Below are positions 43,410-52,850 of a stretch of 64,000 bases of DNA, in pieces. The position numbers and the translations under genes were made by a program. Every line of letters starts with the position of its first letter. Position 1 is the first letter of the stretch. The notes beneath the pieces are model-generated. The model was not told where the DNA came from and made no database searches. It saw nothing but the letters and a program-made list of their open reading frames with translations. The DNA comes from Anabaena sp. WA102 (GTDB lineage Bacteria; Cyanobacteriota; Cyanobacteriia; Cyanobacteriales; Nostocaceae). Where the stretch lies: NCBI RefSeq assembly GCF_001277295.1, contig NZ_CP011456.1, positions 3,786,001-3,850,000 of the forward strand. The letters are read 5' to 3'.

Positions 43410-44486
43410 CTATTTTGCATTCTGACTCTTAGAAGTGTAATAAACCTTACTACCTGTATCTGGAACAAAATGACAACCAATAGCGGAATTCCACAAAGAC
43501 TTCCAAACTGGTTCTTTCGATTCATGGAAATACTCACCCATAATTGGTTTAATTGCCTCAGTCGCTTTCAACAAATTGTAATGAGGCATATTCAAGAAAA
43601 TGTGGTGAGCAACATGAGTACCGATATCATGATGAATGTGGTTAAAAATCCCATAATCTCGGTCAACACTAGAAATTGCCCCTTTCAGGAAAGTCCATTC
43701 TTCCCCACGATACCAAGGAATTCCGGGTTCAGTGTGGTGTAAGAAAGTCACCAAATCTAACCAAATGATAAAGACAATATAAGGGCCAGCGTAGTATTTT
43801 AACAACCACATCCAACCATATTGATAAGTGAATAAACCTAACACAGCCACCATACTAATCCAAAGGGTGGTGCTGGTGATAATGTCCCATTTTTCTGAAG
43901 GCTTAAACAGCGGGCTGCTGGGTGAAAAGTGAGAACCTTCTTTACCAGGAGAACGCTTGAATAAATAAACTGGATAAGCCAATAAGAACAGATAAAAACG
44001 CCCTATTCTTTGCGCTAAAGGCATCTCATCATACTCTGATTCAGAGACAGGATACCAGCTTTCATCATTCTCTAAACTGCCTGTATTTTTGTGGTGAGTT
44101 CTGTGGCTAATTCTCCAACCATGATAAGGAACAAGAATGAAAGTATGGGTAATATGACCAACTAGATCATTTAACCACTTATGCTTAGAAAAAGATTGGT
44201 GTCCGCAGTCATGACCAACTACAAACAAAGCCCAAAACATCGTTCCTTGCATTACCCAAAAAATTGGCCAGAAATACCAAGAATCTAGGTAATTGGCAAC
44301 TGCATACAGCAGTCCCACAATCAGAACATCACGAAAGAAATAATAAAGCGATTTAGTCACACTAGGCTGAAAACATTCAGCGGGAATAGCAGCTTTTAAA
44401 TCCTGAAGAGTAAAAGGTAACTTTTCTTTACCTTCACCAGATTGGGAACTAGGGTCTTGATTAAACTGGATTGTATCTAATTGCAC
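43410..44486 (-). CDS. desB: acyl-lipid omega-3 (Delta15) fatty acid desaturase
   Basis: 358 residues. Three histidine boxes: HDCGHQSF, HRTHH and HVAHH, with hydrophobic pairs between. It adds the omega-3 double bond to glycerolipid-bound linoleate, using ferredoxin, in the membrane. Last gene of desC-desA-desB on the minus strand, 190 bp after desA. Cold induction is known for the family; I see no specific signal. Intact. Confidence 0.92.
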   Translation of the reverse strand: MQLDTIQFNQDPSSQSGEGKEKLPFTLQDLKAAIPAECFQPSVTKSLYYFFRDVLIVGLLYAVANYLDSWYFWPIFWVMQGTMFWALFVVGHDCGHQSFSKHKWLNDLVGHITHTFILVPYHGWRISHRTHHKNTGSLENDESWYPVSESEYDEMPLAQRIGRFYLFLLAYPVYLFKRSPGKEGSHFSPSSPLFKPSEKWDIITSTTLWISMVAVLGLFTYQYGWMWLLKYYAGPYIVFIIWLDLVTFLHHTEPGIPWYRGEEWTFLKGAISSVDRDYGIFNHIHHDIGTHVAHHIFLNMPHYNLLKATEAIKPIMGEYFHESKEPVWKSLWNSAIGCHFVPDTGSKVYYTSKSQNAK

Positions 44487-44676
44487 TGGATTGGTTGATT
44501 GTAAATTATCAATTAAGTGTGGGGTAATATTTAGTTACCACTGGAATTTAAACAGAGAAATATTGGCAATTTTACTCAACATTCGTGGTTAATTGCCAAA
44601 CTAAAGGAACTGGTGATGAAAGTACAAGTAAGCAATTAACAAATTTATACTTTCTAAATTCATCACTCATGGATAA

Positions 44677-45735
44677 TTATTTCGCTGCCCGGTATGCGTC
44701 AAAAGTAGTATAACCAATATCAGTTTTGTAGAGTTGACATTGATTAGTGATTTCTTTCATCAGATTCCAAGAGAACTTATATTCATCATGGAGATAAGGA
44801 CCCCAATTTTCTTTGATGCTACTGTAAGCCAACCGTAAATTATAGGAAGGAATAGCAGTAGAAATATGATGGGGAACATGAACATTAATATCGTGACAAA
44901 GAACTTCTACCCACTGAGGGTAATCACAATGAATTGTCCCAAATAACTGTGCTAAGGCTTCATTCCATTTATCAGCAGTTGAAAAAGGAACATCTGGAAG
45001 AGTGTGGTGAACAATAGTGAAGGTACTCATCCAGAAATGGTAAACAATCCAGGGAATAAACCAGAATTTAATAAAACCCCAAACACCAGTTGTAATAATT
45101 AAACTTGGGAAGACAATAGCTGCAAAAGCAACTACTACAGCTACAGAAAGTTTGACACTAGCTTGGTCTTTTTTCTGAAAATTGCGCCAATCAAAATGCA
45201 CAACTGCCCAATGACCAATCGAACCTACCCACCAGAGACGTTGACGCATAAACAACTCAAAGGCAGATTGTCTATTCTTAGACCAACCTGCAAAAACCTC
45301 TGTTCTAATAGGATGCCAAGCGTTGTCTTCGTCTAGCTTGTTAGTATGTTTATGGTGATGATTATGTTTAATCCGCCAGCTATGAAAAGGGTAAATCAAG
45401 AACATCATGAAAAAATGTCCCACTAAATCATTTACCCAGCGACGGTTTGCAAATGAACGATGACCACAATCGTGACCAATAACAAAAAAACCTGTTAAAG
45501 CAGTTCCTGTAAAAATCCAAGCTAGGGGTAAAAGAAACCAAGGGGAAATTGCGATGAAATAATAGCCCAATGCAGCCATAGATAAACTGAGAATTACAGT
45601 TGTCCAGGCTTTGCGGCTATTTTTCTGAAAACATTCCTTGGGCAGACTTTTGATAATATGCTTTAGTTTTATTTGGTCTTTGCCCAGGTCTGTGGAGACC
45701 GTTATTTCCTGACTTTTGATGATTGATGTAGTCAT
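44677..45735 (-). CDS. desA: acyl-lipid Delta12 fatty acid desaturase
   Basis: 352 residues from ATG 45735 (MTTSIIKSQEITV), the usual length; an in-frame start at 45795 would add 20 atypical residues. Histidine boxes HDCGHRSF, HNHHHKHT and HVPHH. It makes linoleate from oleate on membrane lipids and supplies the substrate for DesB. The order desC-desA-desB is the reaction order (Delta9, Delta12, omega-3). Confidence 0.93.
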   Translation of the reverse strand: MTTSIIKSQEITVSTDLGKDQIKLKHIIKSLPKECFQKNSRKAWTTVILSLSMAALGYYFIAISPWFLLPLAWIFTGTALTGFFVIGHDCGHRSFANRRWVNDLVGHFFMMFLIYPFHSWRIKHNHHHKHTNKLDEDNAWHPIRTEVFAGWSKNRQSAFELFMRQRLWWVGSIGHWAVVHFDWRNFQKKDQASVKLSVAVVVAFAAIVFPSLIITTGVWGFIKFWFIPWIVYHFWMSTFTIVHHTLPDVPFSTADKWNEALAQLFGTIHCDYPQWVEVLCHDINVHVPHHISTAIPSYNLRLAYSSIKENWGPYLHDEYKFSWNLMKEITNQCQLYKTDIGYTTFDAYRAAK

Positions 45736-45965
45736 GAATACCTGAAAAACAACAGACTGCAACACAACGTTACTAAAAAACGTAACTTGCTGCAAAGTTT
45801 TGTAACATTAATTTCTGAGATTATAGCAACTTAACAACCACTTAGGATAGTTAGTTAGCAATTAAAATTTTTAAATTTTAAATTGCCCCATTTACACACA
45901 AAAAGTCAATAGTTTTCAGCCAAAGATTGACTATAAAACTATTGACTTTGAGCATGAAATCTGTA

Positions 45966-46781
45966 TTATGCCTTTTTCTCTGCCAGTTTCACATTTGTTG
46001 CTAGACCCAGTAATTGCAATAACTGAATTGTCATCCAAGTCATATCAATTTCCCACCATTCCAAACCATGACGAGCAGAGTATTGAAAAGCATGGTGGTT
46101 ATTATGCCAACCTTCGCCAAATACAAGAATAGCAACCCACCAACAATTAGTTGATCTGTCACCAGAATCATAAGAGCGGTATCCGAATTTATGAGTAGCA
46201 CTATTTACCAACCAAGTACAGTGATAAACCCAGATAATGCGGACAAAAATTCCCCAGACCACCATTGGCCATCCGCCTAAGAAGTATAAGACCAAGCCCA
46301 AAGCAATTTGTAAGAAAATGAAATATTTCTGTAAAAACTGATAAACTGGGTCATCAATAATGTCTTTAGTGAAGCGAGGAACTTGATCGTGAGCGGGAGC
46401 GAAATGAATCATCCAACCCATGTGACTCCACCAGAAACCTTGATTTGAATCATGGGGATCAGATTCAGTATCGGAATGTAAGTGGTGAATTCGATGTGTA
46501 CCCACCCATTCGATGGGACCACCTTCACAAGAAAGTGTGCCAAAAATCACCAAGACATACTCTAACCATTTGGGTGTTTGAAAGCTACGGTGAGTAACAA
46601 GACGGTGATATCCCAAAGTAATACCTAAACCTCCAGTTACCCAGTAGAGCAATAAAGCCACACCAACTGCCTGCCAGCTAAAATTGCTAGGAACTAGGGC
46701 AAAGAGAGCGCCGACGTGCAATGCAACGAAAAATAGGGTATTAACCCAGTTAATGTGAGGTTTAGAAGTAGCAATTGTCAT
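45966..46781 (-). CDS. desC: acyl-lipid Delta9 fatty acid desaturase
   Basis: 271 residues. Boxes HRLVTHRSF, HRIHH and HNNHH with EGWHNNHHAF typical of the Delta9 type. It places the first double bond in stearoyl lipids. First gene of the cluster; gaps of 230 and 190 bp suggest separately initiated or tuned transcripts. Start at ATG 46781. Confidence 0.94.
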   Translation of the reverse strand: MTIATSKPHINWVNTLFFVALHVGALFALVPSNFSWQAVGVALLLYWVTGGLGITLGYHRLVTHRSFQTPKWLEYVLVIFGTLSCEGGPIEWVGTHRIHHLHSDTESDPHDSNQGFWWSHMGWMIHFAPAHDQVPRFTKDIIDDPVYQFLQKYFIFLQIALGLVLYFLGGWPMVVWGIFVRIIWVYHCTWLVNSATHKFGYRSYDSGDRSTNCWWVAILVFGEGWHNNHHAFQYSARHGLEWWEIDMTWMTIQLLQLLGLATNVKLAEKKA

Positions 46782-46867
46782 GCAGTAACCTGAATAGAAA
46801 TTGTTCAGCCTAGTCTGCGCGATCCTAAAATCCGCATATCTATTTTATGTTTTTGAATGAGGAAACG

Positions 46868-48100
46868 ATGAACAGCTTTGAACAGCTGCGGGAAGCAGAA
46901 CAGGCGCTATTAGAAATTTTTTCTGGTATTGACGCTCAGGTCAAGCATAATCTTAAACGAGTATTAGATGCCTTTCGTCATCACCGAGTAGGCGCACACC
47001 ATTTTGCAGGCGTAAGTGGCTACGGACACGATGATTTAGGACGAGAAACCTTAGATAAAGTTTTTGCCCAAGTGATGGGTGCTGAATCTGCGGTGGTGCG
47101 AGTGCAGTTTGTTTCGGGAACTCATGCGATCGCTTGTGCGCTGTACGGTGTTCTTCGTCCTGGGGATGAAATGTTAGCAGTAGTCGGTTCTCCCTACGAT
47201 ACTTTGGAAGAGGTAATTGGCTTGAGAGGACAAGGCCAAGGTTCTCTTATTGATTTTGGCATAAAATACCGCCAATTGGAATTAACTGATCAAGGAAAAA
47301 TAGATTGGCAAAACTTAAGCACTAGCATTACTGACAACACAAAGTTAGTATTGATTCAACGTTCCTGCGGATATTCATGGCGACCAAGCCTTTCCATAGC
47401 CGACATAGAGAAAATTGTTTACATAGTCAAACAGCAAAATCCTCACACAGTTTGTTTTGTAGACAACTGCTACGGCGAATTCATAGAAACCCAAGAACCA
47501 ACCCATATTGGTGCTGACTTAATAGCTGGTTCATTGATTAAAAATCCTGGGGGTACAGTCGTGAGTGCAGGTGGTTATATAGCCGGACGAGCAGACCTAG
47601 TAGAAGCCGCCGCTTGTAGACTGACAGCCCCCGGAATTGGTAGCGAAGGCGGAGCAACCTTTGATCAAAATCGCCTGTTATTCCAAGGATTATTTTTAGC
47701 CCCGCAGATGGTAGGGGAAGCGATGAAAGGAACATACCTAACAGGTTATGTATTTGACAAACTGGGTTATCCAGTTAACCCCCCACCATTAGCGCCCAGA
47801 GGAGATGTGATTCAAGCGATTAAACTCGGTTCAGCCAAAAAACTGATCGCCTTCTGCAAAGCCATTCAACAGTATTCACCCATAGGATCTTATCTAGAAC
47901 CCATACCCGACGATATGCCAGGCTACGAAAGCCAAGTGGTAATGGCTGGGGGGACATTTATCGAGGGGAGTACCTTGGAATTATCAGCAGATGGTCCATT
48001 GCGAGAACCTTATGTGGTTTATTGCCAAGGGGGGACTCATTGGACTCATGTATCTATAGCTTTACAAGCGGCTATTGAGGCGGTGATAAATATAGAATAA
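46868..48100 (+). CDS. PLP-dependent methionine gamma-lyase-type protein (aluminium-resistance family)
   Basis: 410 residues from ATG 46868, which has GAGGAAA just upstream; ATG 46847 in frame is less likely. Fold-type I aminotransferase/Cys-Met metabolism family: VSGTHAIACALYGVLRPGDE, CFVDNCYGEF, and the probable PLP lysine in GSLIKNPGG. Members are annotated as cystathionine beta-lyase-like proteins linked to aluminium resistance; the substrate is uncertain. Divergent from desC with 86 bp between. Confidence 0.88.
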   Translation: MNSFEQLREAEQALLEIFSGIDAQVKHNLKRVLDAFRHHRVGAHHFAGVSGYGHDDLGRETLDKVFAQVMGAESAVVRVQFVSGTHAIACALYGVLRPGDEMLAVVGSPYDTLEEVIGLRGQGQGSLIDFGIKYRQLELTDQGKIDWQNLSTSITDNTKLVLIQRSCGYSWRPSLSIADIEKIVYIVKQQNPHTVCFVDNCYGEFIETQEPTHIGADLIAGSLIKNPGGTVVSAGGYIAGRADLVEAAACRLTAPGIGSEGGATFDQNRLLFQGLFLAPQMVGEAMKGTYLTGYVFDKLGYPVNPPPLAPRGDVIQAIKLGSAKKLIAFCKAIQQYSPIGSYLEPIPDDMPGYESQVVMAGGTFIEGSTLELSADGPLREPYVVYCQGGTHWTHVSIALQAAIEAVINIE

Positions 48101-48102
48101 TC

Positions 48103-48571
48103 CTCACGCAAAGGCGCAAAGACGCAAAGGAAGAAGGTGGATATGAATGAGAATGAGATGGCAAAGGAAGTTGTTGATGCTGCGTATAAGATTCATACAA
48201 GGTTGGGACCAGGTTTGTTGGAATCTGTTTATCAGTCTGTTCTGGAATATGAGTTAGGAAAGCGAGGATTGGCGGTGAAAGCGGAGCAACCCATACCTGT
48301 AGTTTATGAAGATGTTCATCTAGAGATAGGTTTTCGGGCTGATTTAATAGTTGAAAACAAAGTTATTATCGAACTTAAATCTGTAGAAACAGTTCACCCG
48401 GTGCATAAAAAACAACTATTAACTTACCTTCGTCTCGCTGATAAACGCCTTGGTTTACTCATAAACTTCGGATCATTTCTCATCAAAGACGGAATCTCCC
48501 GCATTGCGAACAACCTATAAACTCAGGACAAAGACGCTTCTTCCCTTTGCGTCTTTGCGCCTTTGCGTGAG
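48103..48571. mobile_element. inverted-repeat-bounded cassette carrying a GxxExxY gene
   Basis: Left arm 48103-48136 (CTCACGCAAAGGCGCAAAGA then CGCAAAGGAAGAAG) and right arm 48537-48571 are inverted copies differing by one base insertion. Between them is exactly one gene, whose ribosome site (GGAAGAAGG) is part of the left arm. Both arms contain the CGCAAAG unit three times. Confidence 0.7.
48143..48520 (+). CDS. GxxExxY family, PD-(D/E)xK-like protein
   Basis: 125 residues from ATG 48143; GTG 48137 would add two residues. The name-giving motif is GPGLLESVYQ (G-x-x-E-x-x-Y, about residue 24). A PD-(D/E)xK-like core follows: GFRADLIVEN with Asp, then IIELKSVE with Glu and Lys, so a nuclease-type active site may be intact. 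Function unknown; the family is often annotated only as GxxExxY. It is the sole gene between the 34-bp inverted repeats and is on the same strand as the upstream lyase. Confidence 0.85.
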   Translation: MNENEMAKEVVDAAYKIHTRLGPGLLESVYQSVLEYELGKRGLAVKAEQPIPVVYEDVHLEIGFRADLIVENKVIIELKSVETVHPVHKKQLLTYLRLADKRLGLLINFGSFLIKDGISRIANNL

Positions 48572-48574
48572 ACC

Positions 48575-49774
48575 TTATTCCGGTAACTTATACTGCTCCA
48601 CTATCCGCTTCGCAAACTCCGGTACATGAGCTTCTAATTTCTCTCCATGATTCCGCTTCACATACAAATAATTTCTCGCAAAGTGGGAATCTATGGAAAA
48701 TCTCGCATATTCCAGTCCTTTGGGGCCAATCTTATCTATCACCACACCCATTAATTTCGCTGCCCACATGGGTAATGTCACTGCTTGATCATAAGCTGGT
48801 ATGCTTTGCTGTACTGCTGGTTTCCGGTTTCCTTGGGACATGACTGGCTGGGTGTGGAGTTGGTCTTTGACGAGTTCTAACATTTCCTTGCCTGTATCGT
48901 TCCTGACTACTATCCATTGCCATTGGTATGGTGCGCCCATATACCCAACGACGATATCAGCGAGGGAGTTGACGTAATCGAAGCAACTCATACATGATGG
49001 GGCGAAGATGTCTTTGAGGACGTTGGTTTTTAAGCCGAAGAAGGGGACTGTTTCTTCTGAACCGTCTTCGTGTTTGAAGTGGACTCGGAAGTCTTGCATA
49101 AATTCGTAGCTGACGACTGTTTCGGGGGAACGACTGGTGGTTTCTAGGAATTTTTGCAGTCCGGCGCGGGTAACGTTATCTACGCATGGTGTTCCGAGTA
49201 CGTAGAGTTTTTCTAAGCCGAGTTTTTTCTCTACGGCTCGTAATGCTTGGATTTGACAACCTACTCCAATCACTAATAACCGTTTCATTCCTGATTTTTC
49301 TATCTCTTCTAATACAGAAAGATTGGGGGATAGGGTAGGTTTATTGACTTTGGCTGCTAGTATTTGTTCGGCTGTGCGGGCGATAATGGGCATGGGTTGA
49401 AAGCGGTCTTCTTTGGTGTTTTGGACACAGACTACGCCTTCGACTAAGCCACGATTGAGCATTTCTATGGCGATGCTGCTAACTATTCCTGTCCATTGTG
49501 CGCCTTCGATGGGTTGTTGTTTTCTGGCGGACATCATTTCTTGATGAACTCCAAAATATAGTTCGTTTTCGTTTTCGAGGTTGCGGGGGCGGTTATGGGT
49601 GGTGGTTTCTAGTTCGTCTATTCTTTGGGTAATGAAGGCGCAGGCTTCTTTGACGTAATGAATGTAGTAGGTGTCGCATAGTCCGCATTCGCTACAGAGT
49701 TCTTTGGCGGGGCGCACGCTTCCGGGTTTGAGGGCTTTGGCTCTTTTGTGTTTGCTAGAATCTATGGAGGTCAT
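48575..49774 (-). CDS. bciB: ferredoxin-dependent divinyl chlorophyllide a 8-vinyl-reductase
   Basis: 399 residues of the FrhB/FdhB (F420 hydrogenase beta subunit) family, Slr1923-like. N-terminal Cys cluster CSECGLCDTYY and further Cys (GVGCQIQAL, LGTPCVDN, SCMSCFDY) likely bind Fe-S clusters with FAD. In cyanobacteria this enzyme converts divinyl to monovinyl chlorophyllide. Related enzymes include 7-hydroxymethyl chlorophyll reductases, so an alternative substrate is possible. Divergent from hicB. Confidence 0.85.
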   Translation of the reverse strand: MTSIDSSKHKRAKALKPGSVRPAKELCSECGLCDTYYIHYVKEACAFITQRIDELETTTHNRPRNLENENELYFGVHQEMMSARKQQPIEGAQWTGIVSSIAIEMLNRGLVEGVVCVQNTKEDRFQPMPIIARTAEQILAAKVNKPTLSPNLSVLEEIEKSGMKRLLVIGVGCQIQALRAVEKKLGLEKLYVLGTPCVDNVTRAGLQKFLETTSRSPETVVSYEFMQDFRVHFKHEDGSEETVPFFGLKTNVLKDIFAPSCMSCFDYVNSLADIVVGYMGAPYQWQWIVVRNDTGKEMLELVKDQLHTQPVMSQGNRKPAVQQSIPAYDQAVTLPMWAAKLMGVVIDKIGPKGLEYARFSIDSHFARNYLYVKRNHGEKLEAHVPEFAKRIVEQYKLPE

Positions 49775-49828
49775 ATATTTTGATTGTTTTACTCAAATAT
49801 CGCTTTTATTACCTTACCGTTACAGGCT

Positions 49829-50035
49829 ATGAACTTGAAAATAGAGATTGAACAAGAGGAAGATGGACGCTTTATTGCGGAAGTGATTGATTTTCCCGGT
49901 GTGTTGGCTTATGGAAACACAAGACAGGAGGCGGTGGCTAAGGTTCAGGCTTTGGCTTTGCGTGTTTTGGCTGATAAACTGGAACATGGGGAAGTAAAAC
50001 CAGATTTATTTAGTGTTTCTTTTGCAGCAGCATGA
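49829..50035 (+). CDS. hicB: HicB-like antitoxin
   Basis: 68 residues from ATG 49829 (MNLKIEIEQEEDGRFIAEV). The core DFPGVLAYGNTRQEAVAKV is HicB-like. It lacks an obvious C-terminal DNA-binding domain, so it may be a short partner. It overlaps hicA by four bases (ATGA). Confidence 0.78.
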   Translation: MNLKIEIEQEEDGRFIAEVIDFPGVLAYGNTRQEAVAKVQALALRVLADKLEHGEVKPDLFSVSFAAA

Positions 50036-50244
50036 GTCAATGGTCTAGTCAAAAAGCAAAGCGCGTTTTAGCTGCTTTGTTACGTATTGGGTGGAAAATC
50101 AAACGTCAATCGGGTTCACACAAAATTCTGTCACATCCTGATTGGGCTGATTTTGTCTTTGCTTTTCATGATAATGAAGAGATTGGTCCGAGAATGTTAG
50201 CAAGAATCAGTAAACTTACTGCTTTAACTCCTGATGATTTGTGA
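50032..50244 (+). CDS. hicA: HicA-like mRNA interferase toxin
   Basis: 70 residues; a double-stranded-RNA-binding-like fold with the conserved GWKIKRQSGSHKILSHP (His is the active residue). The antitoxin gene comes first, the reverse of the commonest hicA-hicB order. Likely translation is coupled through ATGA. A two-gene toxin-antitoxin pair. Confidence 0.82.
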   Translation: MSQWSSQKAKRVLAALLRIGWKIKRQSGSHKILSHPDWADFVFAFHDNEEIGPRMLARISKLTALTPDDL

Positions 50245-50353
50245 TATGGATTTATTTGTAATTGTGTGCATTTTATAGTTATTGATAAAGAAATTGACAT
50301 TCTCAAGCCTTCTAACTTAGAATTTAGCTTGTTATTTTATTAACCTCTTACAA

Positions 50354-50617
50354 ATGAAAGATAACATTTTTGACTTTCTGAAGGGATACAGTGCAGAAGA
50401 TATTAGTGAAAGAGTTTCCTTGTACAAGTTATTTGGCGGATTCTTGTTTGCATTTGCACTTTTCTATGCAGCGTTTTGGTTTGTTCCGCACTCAGATACT
50501 GTCAATGACATTTTTGGAATGAAAATTAGTAACGCATTCGGAAGTCTTGTATTAGCTACTGTTACTTGTATCATAGTAATACTATTTGTCGGTAAGAAGA
50601 ACCAGTCTAATCCATAA
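50354..50617 (+). CDS. small two-pass membrane protein, unknown
   Basis: 87 residues with two hydrophobic stretches (LFGGFLFAFALFYAAFWFV and AFGSLVLATVTCIIVILFVG). Acidic N-terminus (FDFLKGYSAEDISERV). No family recognised. It stands alone; no ribosome site is obvious. Confidence 0.5.
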   Translation: MKDNIFDFLKGYSAEDISERVSLYKLFGGFLFAFALFYAAFWFVPHSDTVNDIFGMKISNAFGSLVLATVTCIIVILFVGKKNQSNP

Positions 50618-50870
50618 AATTTATCCACTTATGAATTTTTTCTTAATCAGCCTTCGGTTAATTTATTGAGGGTTTTTTGCTGTTAATATACATCTTCCAT
50701 TATCCCACAAAACCGCCTGAGAATTAATTCTCAGTCTCATAGCGAAAGTCTGTTAAAACAGACTGAATAAATATCAATCTTGATTCAGTTTTAGCTGAAT
50801 TTTGCTATTAGCGTAATTTCTTGGCGGTGGTGATATCATTTAAAAAATGTATTAAAATAAAAGAAATAAC

Positions 50871-51272
50871 ATGAAATGGCCTCAGCATTTTCCTGAAAAT
50901 TGCCCTTCTGAAGCTGCTCAACCAATTTCAGGAACTATTTACCGTCTGGTAGATAACGACCCTCCTACATCTGATGATTTTAGATCATGGCGTGAACAAA
51001 ATATAGATCAACCTTGTCCTAAAAACATCACAGAATGTCAAACTTGTGGACTCTCTGTTTTTACCTCAGAAGTAGGAGTTTGTAATGCTCGTAATAAAAT
51101 TCCTGCACTTCGCAAAAAACAATTAGCATTAGCATATATAAATTCTGATTTAGGAGTAATATTAAACACACCTTCCAGGAAAACAGGTAATGATCATTAT
51201 ACTTGGTGGTTTCCAGCTAATCAAGAACCTTGGCGAAATTTTGAAATTGTTAATATTACTTCTCCTGACTAA
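50871..51272 (+). CDS. hypothetical protein with Cys motifs
   Basis: 133 residues. Start MKWPQHFPENCPSEAAQPISG, Cys at CPKNITECQTCGLSVF suggests metal binding or a redox site. C-terminal part (DLGVILNTPSRKTGNDHYTWWFP) is more globular. Not recognised. It is followed 15 bp later by another small gene on the same strand, so they are probably a pair. Confidence 0.6.
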   Translation: MKWPQHFPENCPSEAAQPISGTIYRLVDNDPPTSDDFRSWREQNIDQPCPKNITECQTCGLSVFTSEVGVCNARNKIPALRKKQLALAYINSDLGVILNTPSRKTGNDHYTWWFPANQEPWRNFEIVNITSPD

Positions 51273-51287
51273 ACATGAGGTTTATCT

Positions 51288-51695
51288 ATGAAATTACTAC
51301 CACAATACCCACCGCTAGTAAACCTAGAAATTATTGAAATCTATGAATATTATGATTTTCCCTGTTTATTTAGCTGTCAAAATGCTTCAGGACAGATTTT
51401 TTTAGCTGTTTGGATAGATGAAACACCAGATCATAAAACTTGGCTTTATTCTCCCATGTCAAAAGGAAGATTAAAAAATATTCGTTCTGGTAATATTGAT
51501 TTATATGATGCTTTTAGAAAATCAGAAGATGGTTTTATTTATCAAGCTATAATTCCTGAAAATGATAATTGGGATGTTGTAGAAATTATATTTTGTGAAA
51601 ATCTCAGTGATGAATGTTTACCTGTATCTGGGGAAACTATTGATTTTTCCGATGCAGCTTTTCCTCTGGAAAATAAGGAAAAAATCAAGATTTAA
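51288..51695 (+). CDS. hypothetical acidic protein
   Basis: 135 residues, acidic. It starts MKLLPQYPPLVNLEIIEIYEYYDFPCLFSC and resembles a family of small acidic cyanobacterial proteins (DUF6575-like, tentative). Likely partner of the preceding gene because of the 15-bp gap. No signal or membrane segment. Confidence 0.6.
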   Translation: MKLLPQYPPLVNLEIIEIYEYYDFPCLFSCQNASGQIFLAVWIDETPDHKTWLYSPMSKGRLKNIRSGNIDLYDAFRKSEDGFIYQAIIPENDNWDVVEIIFCENLSDECLPVSGETIDFSDAAFPLENKEKIKI

Positions 51696-52029
51696 TTTAA
51701 AAATACAAGTATCTATAAAAACTACAAAACTCAATTAAAAACTATCTGATAAGAATCTTTATGCTTACAGCAGATATAGAATTTTGGTTAGCATTAGCAA
51801 ATCTTAAATACTAAAACAGTCAATCTATTGAATTGGATTTTCTGGACGCAAAGATATTAAGTTTTGCAGATTTTTGAATTATTTGTTAATCAAACTTCAA
51901 ATTTGTTTACAAAATCGTCTGAAACCGCTTTAATAACGCTATTTTTTGGTTTGTAACAGTTAATTGATATTTGTTGTCAAAATCATTGTTTTAGTTAGAC
52001 TCTAAGAATACAACAAAGCAATTATTTTT
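51696..52029. other. AT-rich intergenic region
   Basis: Mostly AT-rich. It may contain a remnant PIN-domain start (51761-51814). Nothing else recognised. Confidence 0.5.
51761..51814 (+). pseudogene. possible remnant of a PIN-domain (VapC-type) toxin N-terminus
   Basis: ATG opens MLTADIEFWLALANLKY then stops after 17 residues. The pattern resembles the first strand and helix of PIN proteins with the first catalytic Asp. Too short to be secure. Confidence 0.25.
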
Positions 52030-52515
52030 ATGAACGCTATTTCTAACCCCAATTTGAAAAAGTCAACTTGGCAAACAGCCATTCTCTTAACTCTGGGCTT
52101 TTGGCTGAGTGCTAGTCTGGTGTTAGATTGGGTAATTATGCCTAGTCTTGCTGTTGCTGGGATGATGAATGAGGCAAATTTTTCTACAGTCGGTTATGTG
52201 GTTTTTGGGAATTTTAATCGCTTAGAATTATTGTCTGCTGCTGTGGTTTTAACTGCTGTGTTAGCTATTAGCAAAACTCAATCTAATTGGCGTTTGGGTA
52301 TCATTGCTTTATCTGGACTTCTGTTAATAATCGTATTTCTAGATACTTATTTCCTAACTCCCCAAATGTGCGCTCTGGGGGCTAATTTTAGCTTACTCCC
52401 TCGTGATTCAATGCCACCAACAATGAATTTATTGCACGGCGGTTATTTTCTGTTGGAAGTTTTGAAGGTGGTTGGAGGAGGTGTGCTTTTAAATTGGTGT
52501 TGGCGGGAAGCTTAA
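52030..52515 (+). CDS. four-pass membrane protein, DUF4149-like
   Basis: 161 residues, about four hydrophobic segments (ILLTLGFWLSASLVLDWVIMP, LLSAAVVLTAVLAIS, IIALSGLLLIIVFLDTYFL, YFLLEVLKVVGGGVLL). The MPSLAVAGMM region and LHGGYFLLEVLK are typical of small integral proteins of unknown role in cyanobacteria. Function unknown. Confidence 0.6.
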   Translation: MNAISNPNLKKSTWQTAILLTLGFWLSASLVLDWVIMPSLAVAGMMNEANFSTVGYVVFGNFNRLELLSAAVVLTAVLAISKTQSNWRLGIIALSGLLLIIVFLDTYFLTPQMCALGANFSLLPRDSMPPTMNLLHGGYFLLEVLKVVGGGVLLNWCWREA

Positions 52516-52539
52516 AATCAGAGTTTTTTACTTTTTGAA

Positions 52540-52821
52540 TTATTCCTCGTCACTGTTAGGTAATAATAGACGGATGGCGAGGATGGCAAAACCGACGGCT
52601 GCGATCGCTTTTAAAATGCGTGTAGGTAAAAATTGGGACACTGCACCACCAGCCAATGCGCCCAGGAGACTTGTTAATACTAAAGCACCCGCTGTACCAA
52701 AAAATATAGCTTTTCGAGATTGTCCCTGTCCAGAAAGTGCGATCGCTGCTAACTGACTTTTATCACCCAATTCTGATAAAAACACTGTTACAAAGCTTAG
52801 TCCTAAAAGATGCCAGTTCAT
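52540..52821 (-). CDS. half-size GDT1/TMEM165 family cation transporter (second half)
   Basis: 93 residues, three hydrophobic segments, one ELGDKSQLAAIAL motif (family signature E-x-GD-K/R-[TS]). GDT1 proteins move Mn2+ or Ca2+ and normally carry two such motifs in one chain; here there is one. It lies 29 bp after the other half on the same strand. Together they would form a heterodimer. In Synechocystis a full-size protein exports Mn2+; split pairs are known in filamentous relatives. Confidence 0.88.
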   Translation of the reverse strand: MNWHLLGLSFVTVFLSELGDKSQLAAIALSGQGQSRKAIFFGTAGALVLTSLLGALAGGAVSQFLPTRILKAIAAVGFAILAIRLLLPNSDEE

Positions 52822-52850
52822 AATTCCCTAATTCACAATATTTATAAGTA

